A stretch of 64,000 nucleotides of DNA, from NCBI GenBank assembly GCA_013373445.1, contig JABXHV010000084.1, forward strand, positions 1-64,000, read 5' to 3'. A model generated the notes under the pieces. The model ran no database searches. It was not told where the DNA came from and saw only the letters and a program-made list of their open reading frames with translations. This document shows, piece by piece, positions 1-9,407 of the stretch. The stretch comes from Paracoccaceae bacterium. Its GTDB lineage: Bacteria > Pseudomonadota > Alphaproteobacteria > Rhizobiales > Stappiaceae. The position numbers and the translations under genes are program-made. Position 1 is the first letter of the stretch; the number at the start of each line of letters is the position of its first letter.

Positions 1-219
1 AATCACCCGGAAGCCGCCTGGGAAGGCTTTCTCAAGGTCAATCCAAGCCTGGATGATGAGCTGAACCGCCGCGCTTGGTTTGATACATTGCCACGGTTCT
101 CGAAAAGTCCGGCTGCGCTTGATACCGGGCGATACGAGCGCTTCGCTGATTTTCTCCTGGAGAAGGGCCTGATTAGCAAGGTTATTCCGGTTGAGGAATA
201 TGCTGTCGAAATTCGATAA
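1..219 (+). CDS. ABC transporter substrate-binding protein, C-terminal fragment (NMT1/ThiY-like)
   Basis: Open frame from base 1 (NHPEAAWEGFLKVNPSLDDELNRRAWFDTLPRF...EYAVEIR) ending at TAA 217-219; resembles C-termini of NMT1/THI5-like binding proteins. Truncated by the window edge. Confidence 0.6.
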   Translation, partial: NHPEAAWEGFLKVNPSLDDELNRRAWFDTLPRFSKSPAALDTGRYERFADFLLEKGLISKVIPVEEYAVEIR

Positions 220-256
220 GCAAATGGGAAGGCGGTGCTATGAGTGTGTGCCGCCT

Positions 257-2260
257 TCAGTTCTCAAAAGTAAAGAGTTGGCTGTTGTTCACTTTTCCCT
301 TGAGCTGAAAGGTGCCCACTTTTTTGAAGGCAAAGTTTGTTGCCAGTTGGCTTGTGGTTTGTGAAACCAGAAAGTCTGTGTCGGCTCTTTTTGTGCAGCT
401 TTCGATACGCGCAGCTATGTTGACCGTGTCCCCTATGGCCGAATAGTTGAAACGTTGCAACGACCCAATGTTTCCAACGCAAGCTTCTCCGGTATTCAGG
501 CCAATCCCGACTCGGACCTCCGGTTTCTTGAGGTTTCGTGCCTTGAAACCAAAGGCGTCCTCGGCGTTCAGGCGGTCCACGCAGGCAAGCATTTCTTGTG
601 CGGCTTTGCAGCTGCAATTTGCGTGATCCTTGACATCGATCGGTGCGTTCCAGATCGCCATGATTGAATCCCCTTGGTATTTATCGATCATTCCGCTGTT
701 GTGTTGAATGATTTGCGATAGGGGCGAGAAGAGATGGTTTAGAAACTGAATGACCTCGTCAGGTTCAAGCTGCTCTGCCAAGGATGTAAAATCACGGATA
801 TCAAGAAACATGACAGTGATCTCTTTCATTTCCCCACCAAGGGCAAGACTGTCGTGCCTTTCTTCGAGTTGTTGAACCAATGATGGTGCGAGGTACTGCC
901 CGAATGCCTGTCGGATAAAGCGTTTTTCCCGATCCAACAGGATGTAGAAGAATGCAGCGCAGATCGCGAACACAGCAATTGTGCTTGCGACAGGGAATAC
1001 CGGGTCGAGGAGAAGACCAAAGTCCTTGAAAAGGAACCAGGAGCCCAACAGCAGCCCTGTCAGCATTGTTGCACTGGTCAGCGCTGATACAAGACTGCCA
1101 AAAACCGCAAAGGCGGCGATGACAATCAGACCGACAATACCGGTCGCCAGAATTTCCGCTCCATTGGCCCAGTCCGGGCGCGTCAGGAAGTCTTGCGCGA
1201 GTATCTGTTCAATGCCTTGGGCATGGATCGTCACGCCAGGGACGTTTTCCTTTAGAGGTGTTGTCCGCAGGTCGAGCAAACCTGTTGCAGAGGCGCCAAT
1301 CAGGACAATATGCCCTTCAATCTGGTTCCTAAAGGTTGCGGCGGACCTGGCCTTCATGAGCTCGTGAGCCGAGATGGCTTGGCTTGGGTTATATGGTCTG
1401 AATTGGGACCAAAGTGCTCCGTCGTACGTTGTTGGGACCTGATAGGGGCCAATCTTGATGCTGCTGATGCCACTGGTTGTTTGTGCTTCATCTCTGAGGT
1501 GTTTTGGCGTCTTTACCGCGATTGTGCGTGCGCCCAACGCCACGCGAAGTGTTTCGGTCACAAAGCTGGGATAGAGATCGGCTCCATTTGCGACGACGAG
1601 TGGAATGCGGCGCACGATGCCGCCGCTGTCTGCAACCGAAAGCGTGATACTGCCAATGCCGCTGGCCGCCGATTCCAACTTGGGTAGATTTGTCAGGGCG
1701 GATGCAAAACTTGGCGTTGAACTTGCGGGATTATGGCCGGTGAAAGCGAAGCTGGCGGTTCTTCGCGGTGTGATTGCTGCGGTTCCATTTTTGAGAGCGA
1801 ACCCAAGAACCACTTTGTTTTTGGCAATGGTCGCTGCAAAGGCGTCATCGTTGTCGGGCATCGAGGCAAGTCGGTCGCGAATGCTCTCAGATGGCAAGTC
1901 CAAGCTTTTCAAAAGGCTGGCGGGAGACAGTCGATCCGCTTCAGAAAAGACCATGTCAAAGGCGATCACTTGCGCCCCCAGACCTGCTAGCGTCTCAACA
2001 AGGGTCGCCAGCTTGGTGCGTGGCCAAGGCCATTGTCCCAGCGCCTCGATGGACGCTTCGTCGATTTCAATGACCTGTACCTTGCTGTTCAATCGTTCTA
2101 TGGGATTGAGCCTTTGATATCCATCAAAGGTCAGTTCTCTGATTGATGTCAGAAAATCCGGGTTTACAAACCTGAGAGCAATGATTAGCGCCAGTGACAG
2201 CACGGCAACTGTCGTTGCAAACAAGCGTTTGCCCTGAATGCTGCGCACGAATGATCTCAT
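257..2260 (-). CDS. Adenylate/guanylate cyclase with CHASE2 sensor domain
   Basis: 667 aa; extracytoplasmic CHASE2-like N-terminus (VIEIDEASIEALGQWPWPR), TM helices, class III cyclase domain (VMFLDIRDFTSLAE, GDSIMAIWNAP, RVGIGLNTGEACVGNIGS). Confidence 0.93.
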   Translation of the reverse strand: MRSFVRSIQGKRLFATTVAVLSLALIIALRFVNPDFLTSIRELTFDGYQRLNPIERLNSKVQVIEIDEASIEALGQWPWPRTKLATLVETLAGLGAQVIAFDMVFSEADRLSPASLLKSLDLPSESIRDRLASMPDNDDAFAATIAKNKVVLGFALKNGTAAITPRRTASFAFTGHNPASSTPSFASALTNLPKLESAASGIGSITLSVADSGGIVRRIPLVVANGADLYPSFVTETLRVALGARTIAVKTPKHLRDEAQTTSGISSIKIGPYQVPTTYDGALWSQFRPYNPSQAISAHELMKARSAATFRNQIEGHIVLIGASATGLLDLRTTPLKENVPGVTIHAQGIEQILAQDFLTRPDWANGAEILATGIVGLIVIAAFAVFGSLVSALTSATMLTGLLLGSWFLFKDFGLLLDPVFPVASTIAVFAICAAFFYILLDREKRFIRQAFGQYLAPSLVQQLEERHDSLALGGEMKEITVMFLDIRDFTSLAEQLEPDEVIQFLNHLFSPLSQIIQHNSGMIDKYQGDSIMAIWNAPIDVKDHANCSCKAAQEMLACVDRLNAEDAFGFKARNLKKPEVRVGIGLNTGEACVGNIGSLQRFNYSAIGDTVNIAARIESCTKRADTDFLVSQTTSQLATNFAFKKVGTFQLKGKVNNSQLFTFEN

Positions 2261-2344
2261 CGTCTGGTCCCTTACTCGAACGCAGAGTATGCATCATTTA
2301 TGATGGAGACAAGTTCGTGTGGGAAGTGGTGCTTGCAAAAAAGA

Positions 2345-2377
2345 AAAGACCAAACCCTTGAGAGGTTTGGCCTTTCA
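2345..2377 (-). terminator. Rho-independent terminator downstream of rpoH
   Basis: On the minus strand GGCCAAACC-TCTCAAG-GGTTTGGTC followed by TTTTCTT. Confidence 0.75.
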
Positions 2378-2401
2378 TAACTTCGGAGATGAGCCGAACG
2401 T

Positions 2402-3286
2402 TTACGCGTGGACCTCGCCAAGTCCTTTTGCGCTTTCTTGAACGGCTTTTTGCACCTTTTCGAAAGCACGGACTTCGATCTGACGAACCCGCTCGCGGCT
2501 GACACCGAATTCACCTGAAAGATCTTCAAGTGTCATGGGGTCTTCTGACAGACGACGGGCTTCGAAAATGCGGCGTTCGCGGTCGTTCAGGATATCCATC
2601 GCACTGCTGAGCATCTTGCGGCGAACGTCCAGTTCTTCCTGATTGGCGAGAACTGTCTCTTGGCTTTCAGAGTCATCAACGAGCCAGTCCTGCCATTCGC
2701 CGGATTCTGAGTCCGCGCGCAATGGGGTGTTGAGGCTGGAATCGCCGCCGAGGCGACGGTTCATCGCAATGACCTCGTCTTGGCTGACCCCAAGCGTCGT
2801 GGCTATCTGGTTGACTTGATCTGGCTTCAGATCACCCTCGTTCAATGCCTGGATCTTGCCCTTCAGGCGACGCAGGTTGAAAAACAGGCGTTTCTGATTG
2901 GCTGTGGTGCCCATCTTGACCAGGGACCATGAGCGCAGAATGTATTCTTGAATCGCGGCCTTGATCCACCACATCGCATAGGTGGCAAGGCGAAAGCCTT
3001 TGTCCGGCTCGAAGCGCTTGACGGCCTGCATCAGGCCCACGTTGCCTTCGGAAACCACTTCACCAATCGGCAGACCGTAACCACGATAACCCATGGCGAT
3101 CTTTGCAACGAGGCGGAGGTGCGAATTTACAAGCCGTTCCGCAGCTTGAGGGTCGTCATGCTCCTTATACCGCTTTGCGAGCATGTACTCCTCTTGCGGT
3201 TGAAGCATCGGAAACTTACGGATTTCATCCAAGTAGCGACTGAGGCCGCCTTCACCCGCTGTCAGTGTAGGTACATTTCGGGCCAT
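2402..3286 (-). CDS. rpoH: RNA polymerase sigma factor RpoH (sigma-32)
   Basis: 294 aa; LRLVAKIAMGYRGYGLPIGEVVSEGNVGLMQAVKRFEPDKGFRLATYAMWWIKAAIQEYILRSWSLVKMGTTANQKRLFFNLRR is the RpoH signature. Confidence 0.96.
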   Translation of the reverse strand: MARNVPTLTAGEGGLSRYLDEIRKFPMLQPQEEYMLAKRYKEHDDPQAAERLVNSHLRLVAKIAMGYRGYGLPIGEVVSEGNVGLMQAVKRFEPDKGFRLATYAMWWIKAAIQEYILRSWSLVKMGTTANQKRLFFNLRRLKGKIQALNEGDLKPDQVNQIATTLGVSQDEVIAMNRRLGGDSSLNTPLRADSESGEWQDWLVDDSESQETVLANQEELDVRRKMLSSAMDILNDRERRIFEARRLSEDPMTLEDLSGEFGVSRERVRQIEVRAFEKVQKAVQESAKGLGEVHA

Positions 3287-3469
3287 AGAATGCGCCCCCT
3301 TCTCTGCTTCCTAATTCCTGCATCCCGGGTTGATGCCGACGGCCAATCAACCCTTCAAGGCGACGGCAGGAATTCTATTCTGCAATAACAGCATCCAAGA
3401 ATGGCATGCTGGATGGTTTAATATAGGGACGCAAATTGGAAATTCATGTGGCGGAGCAGTAAACTGCTT

Positions 3470-4495
3470 CTAAATTTTTTGTAATGAAGTTAAAAGCTCT
3501 TTAATATCAGTGGGTAATGCGTTTTCAAATCGCAGTGTTTCTCCGCTTACTGGATGCTCAAAAGCCAAGAGTCCGGCGTGAAGAGCTTGTCGCGGAAAGT
3601 TGGCGATCTGTTCTTTCAAAGGCGACTCGAGCCGGTTGACCTTGGTTTTGAAACCAGCGCCATAGTCTTTGTCGCCCATAAGCGGGTGGCCGATGTGGCT
3701 CATATGAACGCGGATCTGGTGCGTACGCCCTGTTTCAAGGCGACACTCCACGAGAGATGCAAGCGCCGGTTCATCTGCCGGACCAAAGCGTTCCTTTACT
3801 TGCCAATGCGTGATGGCGTGACGCCCGGAGGTTTTCACAACGGCGATTTTCTGGCGGTTGGTATTGGAACGAGCAAGGTTTGCGTCAATCGTACCCTTCA
3901 AGCTCGAAGGCGCGCCCCAGACGATAGCGGAGTAGGCGCGTTCCAGCGGGCCGGTTTTCCCATGATCGGCGAACTGGGCGGACAGGCCTTGATGTGCGAG
4001 GTCAGTCTTGGCCACAACAAGCAGGCCGCTCGTGTCCTTGTCGATCCGGTGCACGATACCCGGTCGTTTGACGCCGCCGATGCCTGACAGGCTTGCGCCG
4101 CAATGGTGGATCAGCGCGTTGACCAGTGTTCCAGTCCAATTGCCCGCGCCTGGATGAACAACCAGGCCTGCTGGTTTGTTGACGACGATCAGGTGATCAT
4201 CTTCAAAAACAACATCGATCGGAATATCTTCCGGCTCCGGGTCCGGATCCTCTGCTTCTGGAACTTTCAGGCTAAGGCACTGTCCCTCGTTGACCCGGTA
4301 TTTCGGCTCGACTATCTTCGCGCCGTCCACGGTGGCCTCTCCAGCCCGGATGAGAGCCTGCACACGATTACGGCTCAACTCTGCAAGTTGAGTTGCCAGG
4401 ACGGCATCCAGACGTTTGCCTTCGTCTTCTGTTGTAACCTGATAGTCGAAGTCCTGTACCGAACTGGTAGGGCCTTCCGGAGAGAATTCATTCAT
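3470..4495 (-). CDS. rluD: RluA/RluD-family 23S rRNA pseudouridine synthase
   Basis: S4-like N-terminus; catalytic motif GIVHRIDKDTSGLLVVAKT; GRTHQIRVHMSHIGHPLMGD. Confidence 0.93.
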   Translation of the reverse strand: MNEFSPEGPTSSVQDFDYQVTTEDEGKRLDAVLATQLAELSRNRVQALIRAGEATVDGAKIVEPKYRVNEGQCLSLKVPEAEDPDPEPEDIPIDVVFEDDHLIVVNKPAGLVVHPGAGNWTGTLVNALIHHCGASLSGIGGVKRPGIVHRIDKDTSGLLVVAKTDLAHQGLSAQFADHGKTGPLERAYSAIVWGAPSSLKGTIDANLARSNTNRQKIAVVKTSGRHAITHWQVKERFGPADEPALASLVECRLETGRTHQIRVHMSHIGHPLMGDKDYGAGFKTKVNRLESPLKEQIANFPRQALHAGLLAFEHPVSGETLRFENALPTDIKELLTSLQKI

Positions 4496-4865
4496 GAATC
4501 AACCTGAGCTCAAAAGTGATCGCGGTCGGGAGGCGGATCAACAGGACCTAGATCCGGCAACATTGCGCGTGCAAAACAAACTGAAGCGTTTGCTTGCAGG
4601 GTCGTCCCTCATCATGCTGATGGGATTTGTCGCTGTATTCGCAGCAATCTTCTACAAGATCAACTCTTCTGATGGAACGCTTGGTGAGAAGACTTTGCCG
4701 GAAACCATTGTTCTGGGTGCTGACGCAGATGTACTGGATGTCGAACTCAGTGATGGACGCTTGCTCGTGCTGACACAGGAAAAGACTGCAAAAGTGCTTC
4801 TTTATATAGACCCGGCAACCGGCGCTGTGATTGGTCGAACCAGACTTTTGAGCGGCAGCCAGTGA
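4494..4865 (+). CDS. Conserved alphaproteobacterial single-TM protein (DUF6476-like)
   Basis: 123 aa with one TM segment (LIMLMGFVAVFAAIFYKI) and a short periplasmic domain; SD-like GGAGAG upstream. Confidence 0.65.
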   Translation: MNQPELKSDRGREADQQDLDPATLRVQNKLKRLLAGSSLIMLMGFVAVFAAIFYKINSSDGTLGEKTLPETIVLGADADVLDVELSDGRLLVLTQEKTAKVLLYIDPATGAVIGRTRLLSGSQ

Positions 4866-4973
4866 CACTTTTGAACAAGTTTGAAAATCTTTCTCAAAAA
4901 GAGACTTGCGCTTGCTTTCAGAGGGTTTTATACGCCTTCCCACGGTTCAGCTAATTGCTGTGACCTAAACCGC

Positions 4974-5049
4974 GCGCCCATCGTCTAGCGGTCTAGGACG
5001 CCGCCCTTTCACGGCGGAAACACGGGTTCGAGTCCCGTTGGGCGTACCA
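4974..5049 (+). tRNA. tRNA-Glu (anticodon TTC), 3' CCA encoded
   Basis: GCGCCCATCGTCTAGCGGTCTAGGACGCCGCCCTTTCACGGCGGAAACACGGGTTCGAGTCCCGTTGGGCGTACCA folds as a cloverleaf; anticodon loop CTTTCAC; T-loop GGTTCGAGTCC. Confidence 0.96.
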
Positions 5050-5078
5050 CTTTCTCGGCAGAGATCTTAAAGTGGTCA

Positions 5079-5109
5079 AAAGCTGCGTGTTTTACACGTG
5101 GCTTTTTTT
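5079..5109 (+). terminator. Probable terminator after tRNA-Glu
   Basis: AAGCtgCGTGTtttACACGtgGCTTTTTTT: imperfect hairpin followed by a T tract. Confidence 0.6.
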
Positions 5110-5122
5110 ATTTCCAGATCAA

Positions 5123-5899
5123 TCAGTCTACGTCGCCAAGTGGATCAGTCTCTATCAGGTTGACGCCCGCTTCTTCTGCGATCTTCTTGATGCGTGGAAT
5201 ACGGCACTGATCCGTGACGAATGTTGAGACTTCTGACAGGTGGCCAACACGCACGGGGGCTGTTCGTTCAAACTTGGTGCTGTCGGCTACCAGAATTGTC
5301 TGGCGCGCATTTTTAATGATTGCCTGGGTGACACGTACCTCCCGATAGTCGTAGTCGAGGAGGGAGCCGTCTTCATCAATGCCCGATACACCGATGATGG
5401 CCATATCGACTTTGAACTGACGCATGAAATCAGCCGCTGCTTCGCCCACGATACCGCCGTCCACATGTCGCAGCACACCGCCGGCAACCACAACCTCTAT
5501 CTGCGAATATCCGCGCATGAGCGTTGCGACGTTCAGGTTGTTGCTGATGACCATCAGACCACGATGCTGTAGCAGTGCCTGTGCAACAGCTTCTGTCGTC
5601 GTTCCGATGTTGATAAACAGAGAGGTGTTGTTCGGAACGATTTCGGCGGTTCGTCTGCCGATCTCTGCTTTTTCTTTGCTGGAAATGATACGGCGGGCTT
5701 CATAGCCCACGTTTTCGATGCCGGAGGACAACAATGCGCCACCGTGCGTTCGCGCAAGAAGCTTAAGCTCACAGAGCTCATTCAGATCCTTGCGGATGGT
5801 TTGAGGGCTAACGTCAAATCGCTTCGCAAGTTCGTCTACAGTTACACGGCCGGTTTGGCGCGCGATCTCCAGAATTGAATTGTGGCGTGCAATAAGCAT
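5123..5899 (-). CDS. glpR: DeoR/GlpR-family transcriptional regulator
   Basis: 258 aa; DeoR HTH (RVTVDELAKRFDVSPQTIRKDLNELCELKLLARTHGGA), C-terminal sugar-phosphate sensor (INIGTTTEAVAQAL, IIGVSGIDEDGSLLDYDYREV) typical of GlpR. Confidence 0.85.
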   Translation of the reverse strand: MLIARHNSILEIARQTGRVTVDELAKRFDVSPQTIRKDLNELCELKLLARTHGGALLSSGIENVGYEARRIISSKEKAEIGRRTAEIVPNNTSLFINIGTTTEAVAQALLQHRGLMVISNNLNVATLMRGYSQIEVVVAGGVLRHVDGGIVGEAAADFMRQFKVDMAIIGVSGIDEDGSLLDYDYREVRVTQAIIKNARQTILVADSTKFERTAPVRVGHLSEVSTFVTDQCRIPRIKKIAEEAGVNLIETDPLGDVD

Positions 5900-5942
5900 T
5901 CAGACCTGACTTCCCTCAACGGCATAGGTACCGCGCAATTGG

Positions 5943-7190
5943 TTATGCTGCGCCAACTTTGCTGCGCTCTTGAGAGGTAGGCTTCTGGGTGTCACCCGGT
6001 TGAGTTTCTGTTTCAGCACTACCCGCTTCGATCTTTGTAGCAGCTGATTTGTTCGCTTTCAAAATGCGATTGACGAGGACTGCAGTGGGTCCACTGTCTT
6101 TGCCATTTGCTGCGGGCGTTGCTTCTTCCGGAGCCTGCGAAGAGGGCTGTTGGTCCGCTGACGACGAGAGTTTTGAATTCGTGGCAGAAGTTTCGCCAGG
6201 GGTGGTTCCGCCTTCAAAGTATTCCGTAACCTTCAGGAGATCTTCGCGAAGCGACTTGAGCTGTGTAGATGCTTCCAGGTCGCTGCGCAGTTTTGCTATT
6301 TGAAGCGTTGAGCGTTGAAGGGCGCGATCACGGCTCTTGAGCTTGAGTTCCAGTTGAGCTTGCTTTTTCCGCTCTTCTGCTACCGTCTGCAAAGCAGCCT
6401 TCTTCTCTTCTTCGTCACCTTCATCGCTCATTCCCTGGAGGGCGGATAGACGCGCCACTTCCGACTGGGCAATAACGTATTGTTGCTCAAGTTCGGAGAG
6501 ATCTTGTTCAAGCCTGGAAATAACAGAACTCACGTCCTGTTTCTCCAGCCCTTCGATGGAGGTTGCCGGCAGCAAATCGCCAGATTCGAATTGCGCCACT
6601 TTTTGCTGAAGTGCGATCAATTGGCTTTCGAGGCTGGCGATGATCGCGAGCGACATTGCGTCTTCGGTCGGTTGCCACTCTTCGTTTTCAGCTGCCTGGC
6701 GCTTGAACGCTTCGATTTGTTCTACGGCTGCGTCACGCTCTTTTTGCAGCGATGCAATTTCAGCCTTGATTTGCTTTACGTCTTTTGTGGAAGGAGCGTT
6801 CCGGGCGCCACGCTTTTCGGCCTGCTTTTCAGCGAGCTTCCGCTCTTTCTTTGCGGAGTCTAGTGCGTGTTTCAAGCTAGAGAGTTTTTCTTCATATTCC
6901 GCGCGAGTATCTTCGACTTTCTTCTGAAGCTCACCCACGCGAGCACGTCGAGCTGTTGCGGCTTCCTGCTCAAGTTGAAGTGCGCGTTCCGCCTTGTTTA
7001 CGATAAGCGCGTTTCGTGCGCGTTCAATGTCATGAGCGGCCCGGACCTCGAAATAATTCGAAGGGTTGGTTGCTCTCATGGCTTCGATCGTCAGGCGGAC
7101 AGTTCGCTTATAGATCAGGGGGACGACTGCCAAAGCGAGAAGCGTGGCAGTGAAAAAACCAAGTGCAACATACATTGCAGCAATAATCAC
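5943..7190 (-). CDS. Membrane-anchored coiled-coil protein of unknown function
   Basis: 415 aa; N-terminal TM (MYVALGFFTATLLALAVVPLIY) followed by about 250 residues of Glu/Lys/Arg/Ala-rich heptad-like sequence and a disordered tail. Confidence 0.7.
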   Translation of the reverse strand: MIIAAMYVALGFFTATLLALAVVPLIYKRTVRLTIEAMRATNPSNYFEVRAAHDIERARNALIVNKAERALQLEQEAATARRARVGELQKKVEDTRAEYEEKLSSLKHALDSAKKERKLAEKQAEKRGARNAPSTKDVKQIKAEIASLQKERDAAVEQIEAFKRQAAENEEWQPTEDAMSLAIIASLESQLIALQQKVAQFESGDLLPATSIEGLEKQDVSSVISRLEQDLSELEQQYVIAQSEVARLSALQGMSDEGDEEEKKAALQTVAEERKKQAQLELKLKSRDRALQRSTLQIAKLRSDLEASTQLKSLREDLLKVTEYFEGGTTPGETSATNSKLSSSADQQPSSQAPEEATPAANGKDSGPTAVLVNRILKANKSAATKIEAGSAETETQPGDTQKPTSQERSKVGAA

Positions 7191-7307
7191 AGTCGTCTCC
7201 GTAGATCTAATGGTTCTTCATGCAGCATTTCACCAATGCGACGGAAGGTCAATTCGCCCTGAAATCTGTAAACAAACAGACTTAACGAGGAAACACTGAA
7301 AATACAA

Positions 7308-7907
7308 TCAGAAGGGATTCCAAGTGGCTTTGTCGGTAAATTTCAAATAGCCGATGTTGACGCCAAGTCTTGCACCGACGCCCGCGCGAACCGGAACCAG
7401 GATGGTGTCGTGGTTCTGAAGCACCGTCATCCCAAACCCGCCGATCAGATATGCGGAGCCGTTGACGCCAATGAACCGGTTGTACATCGCATCAACAGAC
7501 GGGAGGTTATAAACAAGTGTCATGACGCGGGACCCGTTGCCGCCAAAGTCCCAGCCGAGGGAAGGGCCTTGCCAGAATAATTTATGCTGGCCTGCGTTGC
7601 GCGTGTAGAGTTGGCCTTCGCCATATCGTGCCCCGGCAACAATTGCGCCTGATCCTTCTTCTCCCAATATGTAGCCGTTGGGCTCGCCGTATCTTGAGAA
7701 GGCCTTCTCAACCACCGTTGCTAGGCCCCCTGATACTGACCCGAAGAACTTGTGGCCTGTCTCGACAATCTCACTCTGATTGTAGGTGTAGGATTCAACT
7801 CGATCCCCTGTGTCTGCCTGAGCAAGCACTGAAGAACCCAAGAGCGCGCCGACAACAAATGCGAGCATTGCTGGTGCGCGTGCTGATCGTATGGAAAGCC
7901 AATTCAT
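7308..7907 (-). CDS. eipA: DUF1134 / EipA-family envelope protein
   Basis: Signal peptide; conserved YNQSEIVETGHKFFGSVSGGLATVVEKAFSRYGEPNGYILGEEGSGAIVAGARYGEG...GPSLGWDFGG, recognised as DUF1134 (EipA of Brucella). Confidence 0.85.
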   Translation of the reverse strand: MNWLSIRSARAPAMLAFVVGALLGSSVLAQADTGDRVESYTYNQSEIVETGHKFFGSVSGGLATVVEKAFSRYGEPNGYILGEEGSGAIVAGARYGEGQLYTRNAGQHKLFWQGPSLGWDFGGNGSRVMTLVYNLPSVDAMYNRFIGVNGSAYLIGGFGMTVLQNHDTILVPVRAGVGARLGVNIGYLKFTDKATWNPF

Positions 7908-8040
7908 TGAGAGTGCTCCTCAAGCCGAAATTCTGTTCGTAAACGCGTTACTGCTCGTTGCATCCAGTTCGCGTTTTTGTAAGTCTTAAGCGGTAATCTC
8001 ATGAGGACTTCATGGAATACCCGCAAGCGAGCGCGAATCA

Positions 8041-8529
8041 GTGGTTAAATGTAATCAAATTCGGCCATTGATGTGGCAAACGCTTTTAATTGCAATTCTT
8101 TCCTCTGCTTTTTTTTCTGATCTTGCAGCACGACCGGCGAAATACGTGCCAGACCCTGTTAGCGGCTACGCTATCGGGGGACATGACCCTGTAGCGTATT
8201 TTGTCGACAACAGGCCACTCAAGGGTGATCGGAAATATGTCTATCGCTGGTCGGGTGTTGATTGGACGTTTGTCAATCAGGGTAATATGGCCGCGTTTGA
8301 AAAGGCGCCGCTGGTCTATGCACCATACTTTGCTGGTTGTGGAGCTTATGCGCTTGCGGAGGGCTATGCGACTGCCGGAAATCCTTTCATTTTCGCGATC
8401 ATCGATCAGAAGCTGTTCTTTTTCCACTCTTACGTGAACCGCTTCCTGTTTGTCGTGAATGCTCAACAACTGTTTGAGGATGCGAAACAGAACGGTCCTA
8501 AAGTCGATTGCAAGCCAAACCTCTTTTGA
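8041..8529 (+). CDS. YHS domain-containing exported protein
   Basis: Signal peptide followed by YAIGGHDPVAYFVDNRPLKGDRKYVYRWSGVDWTFVNQGNMAAFEKAPLVYAPYFAGCGAYALAEG. Start may be GTG 8041 or ATG 8071. Confidence 0.8.
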   Translation: MVKCNQIRPLMWQTLLIAILSSAFFSDLAARPAKYVPDPVSGYAIGGHDPVAYFVDNRPLKGDRKYVYRWSGVDWTFVNQGNMAAFEKAPLVYAPYFAGCGAYALAEGYATAGNPFIFAIIDQKLFFFHSYVNRFLFVVNAQQLFEDAKQNGPKVDCKPNLF

Positions 8530-8623
8530 ACGATGAAAGCTTGAGATTTCACATGGGGTAGGTGATTCTGATATACATTAAACGAATCAAACAGCGGCCT
8601 GCGCTTCGGGAATCTCATTCATC

Positions 8624-9259
8624 ATGTCTGACCTTAAAGATCTTACCTCGCTCGAGCTGTCGGCTCTCGTTGCCAGCCGTGTCTGCCACGATATCATTAG
8701 TCCTGTAGGAGCTATCACCAATGGCCTCGAGGTCATGGATGAAGAAGGCTCCGAGGATATGCGTGAGTTTGCGATGGACCTCATCCGCAAGAGCGCGCGG
8801 CAGGCTTCTGCCAAGTTGCAATTTGCGCGACTTGCCTTTGGGGCAGCGGGCTCTGCTGGCGCAGAAATCGACCTGGGTGACGCAAAGGTAGTTGCAGAAG
8901 GCTTCATGGAAAACGAGAAAGCCAACCTTATTTGGCAGCTCGAACGTCACTACATGCCGAAAAATTGCGTCAAATTACTTTTAAATCTCATTTTGATTGC
9001 TAATCAATGCATTCCTCGTGGTGGTGATATTACTGTCTCGATGGAGGGTGAACCATCCGCTCCGCGCTTCACTTTGACAGCGGAAGGCGTGAACCCGCGT
9101 ATCCCGCTCGGAATGAAGGAAACCCTTGCTGGAGAAGAGCCTGAAAGGGTGGATGCGCATTCGGTTCAACCGATCTATGCAGTACTCCTTGCACGCGACA
9201 GCAACATAAAAATTGATATTGAGAAAGTGGACGATATCGTTCGCATCGTTGCTGCGTGA
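8624..9259 (+). CDS. chpT: ChpT histidine phosphotransferase (CtrA phosphorelay)
   Basis: LTSLELSALVASRVCHDIISPVGAITNGLEVMDEEG is the ChpT phospho-accepting His region; degenerate HATPase-like C-terminus. Confidence 0.9.
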   Translation: MSDLKDLTSLELSALVASRVCHDIISPVGAITNGLEVMDEEGSEDMREFAMDLIRKSARQASAKLQFARLAFGAAGSAGAEIDLGDAKVVAEGFMENEKANLIWQLERHYMPKNCVKLLLNLILIANQCIPRGGDITVSMEGEPSAPRFTLTAEGVNPRIPLGMKETLAGEEPERVDAHSVQPIYAVLLARDSNIKIDIEKVDDIVRIVAA

Positions 9260-9407
9260 ATTTGACTTTGTTGGCGGGAGCGATTTCTTTAACGAATTCT
9301 TTCCCGCTGCTTCAGCGTATCTTAACTGTTTGACTGCACCCTGACTGCACGGACATCCCCGTCCAAACGTCTTCTGTAGACGGGAACCTTAACTTTAAGT
9401 CGGGTGA

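Noticed and set aside
264-2117. Many overlapping ORFs antisense to or in other frames of the cyclase, and the same pattern elsewhere in the ORF track
   Set aside because: They lie inside strong, family-supported genes on the other strand or frame, lack family features and SD sites, and reflect GC-rich codon bias.
8109-8116. T8 tract in the YHS-protein signal peptide as a phase-variable repeat
   Set aside because: Eight Ts encoding Phe-rich signal sequence is not unusual and is shorter than typical contingency tracts.
8571-8590. TTAAACGAATCAAAC upstream of chpT as a CtrA box
   Set aside because: Second half is AAAC, not TTAAC; too weak to call.
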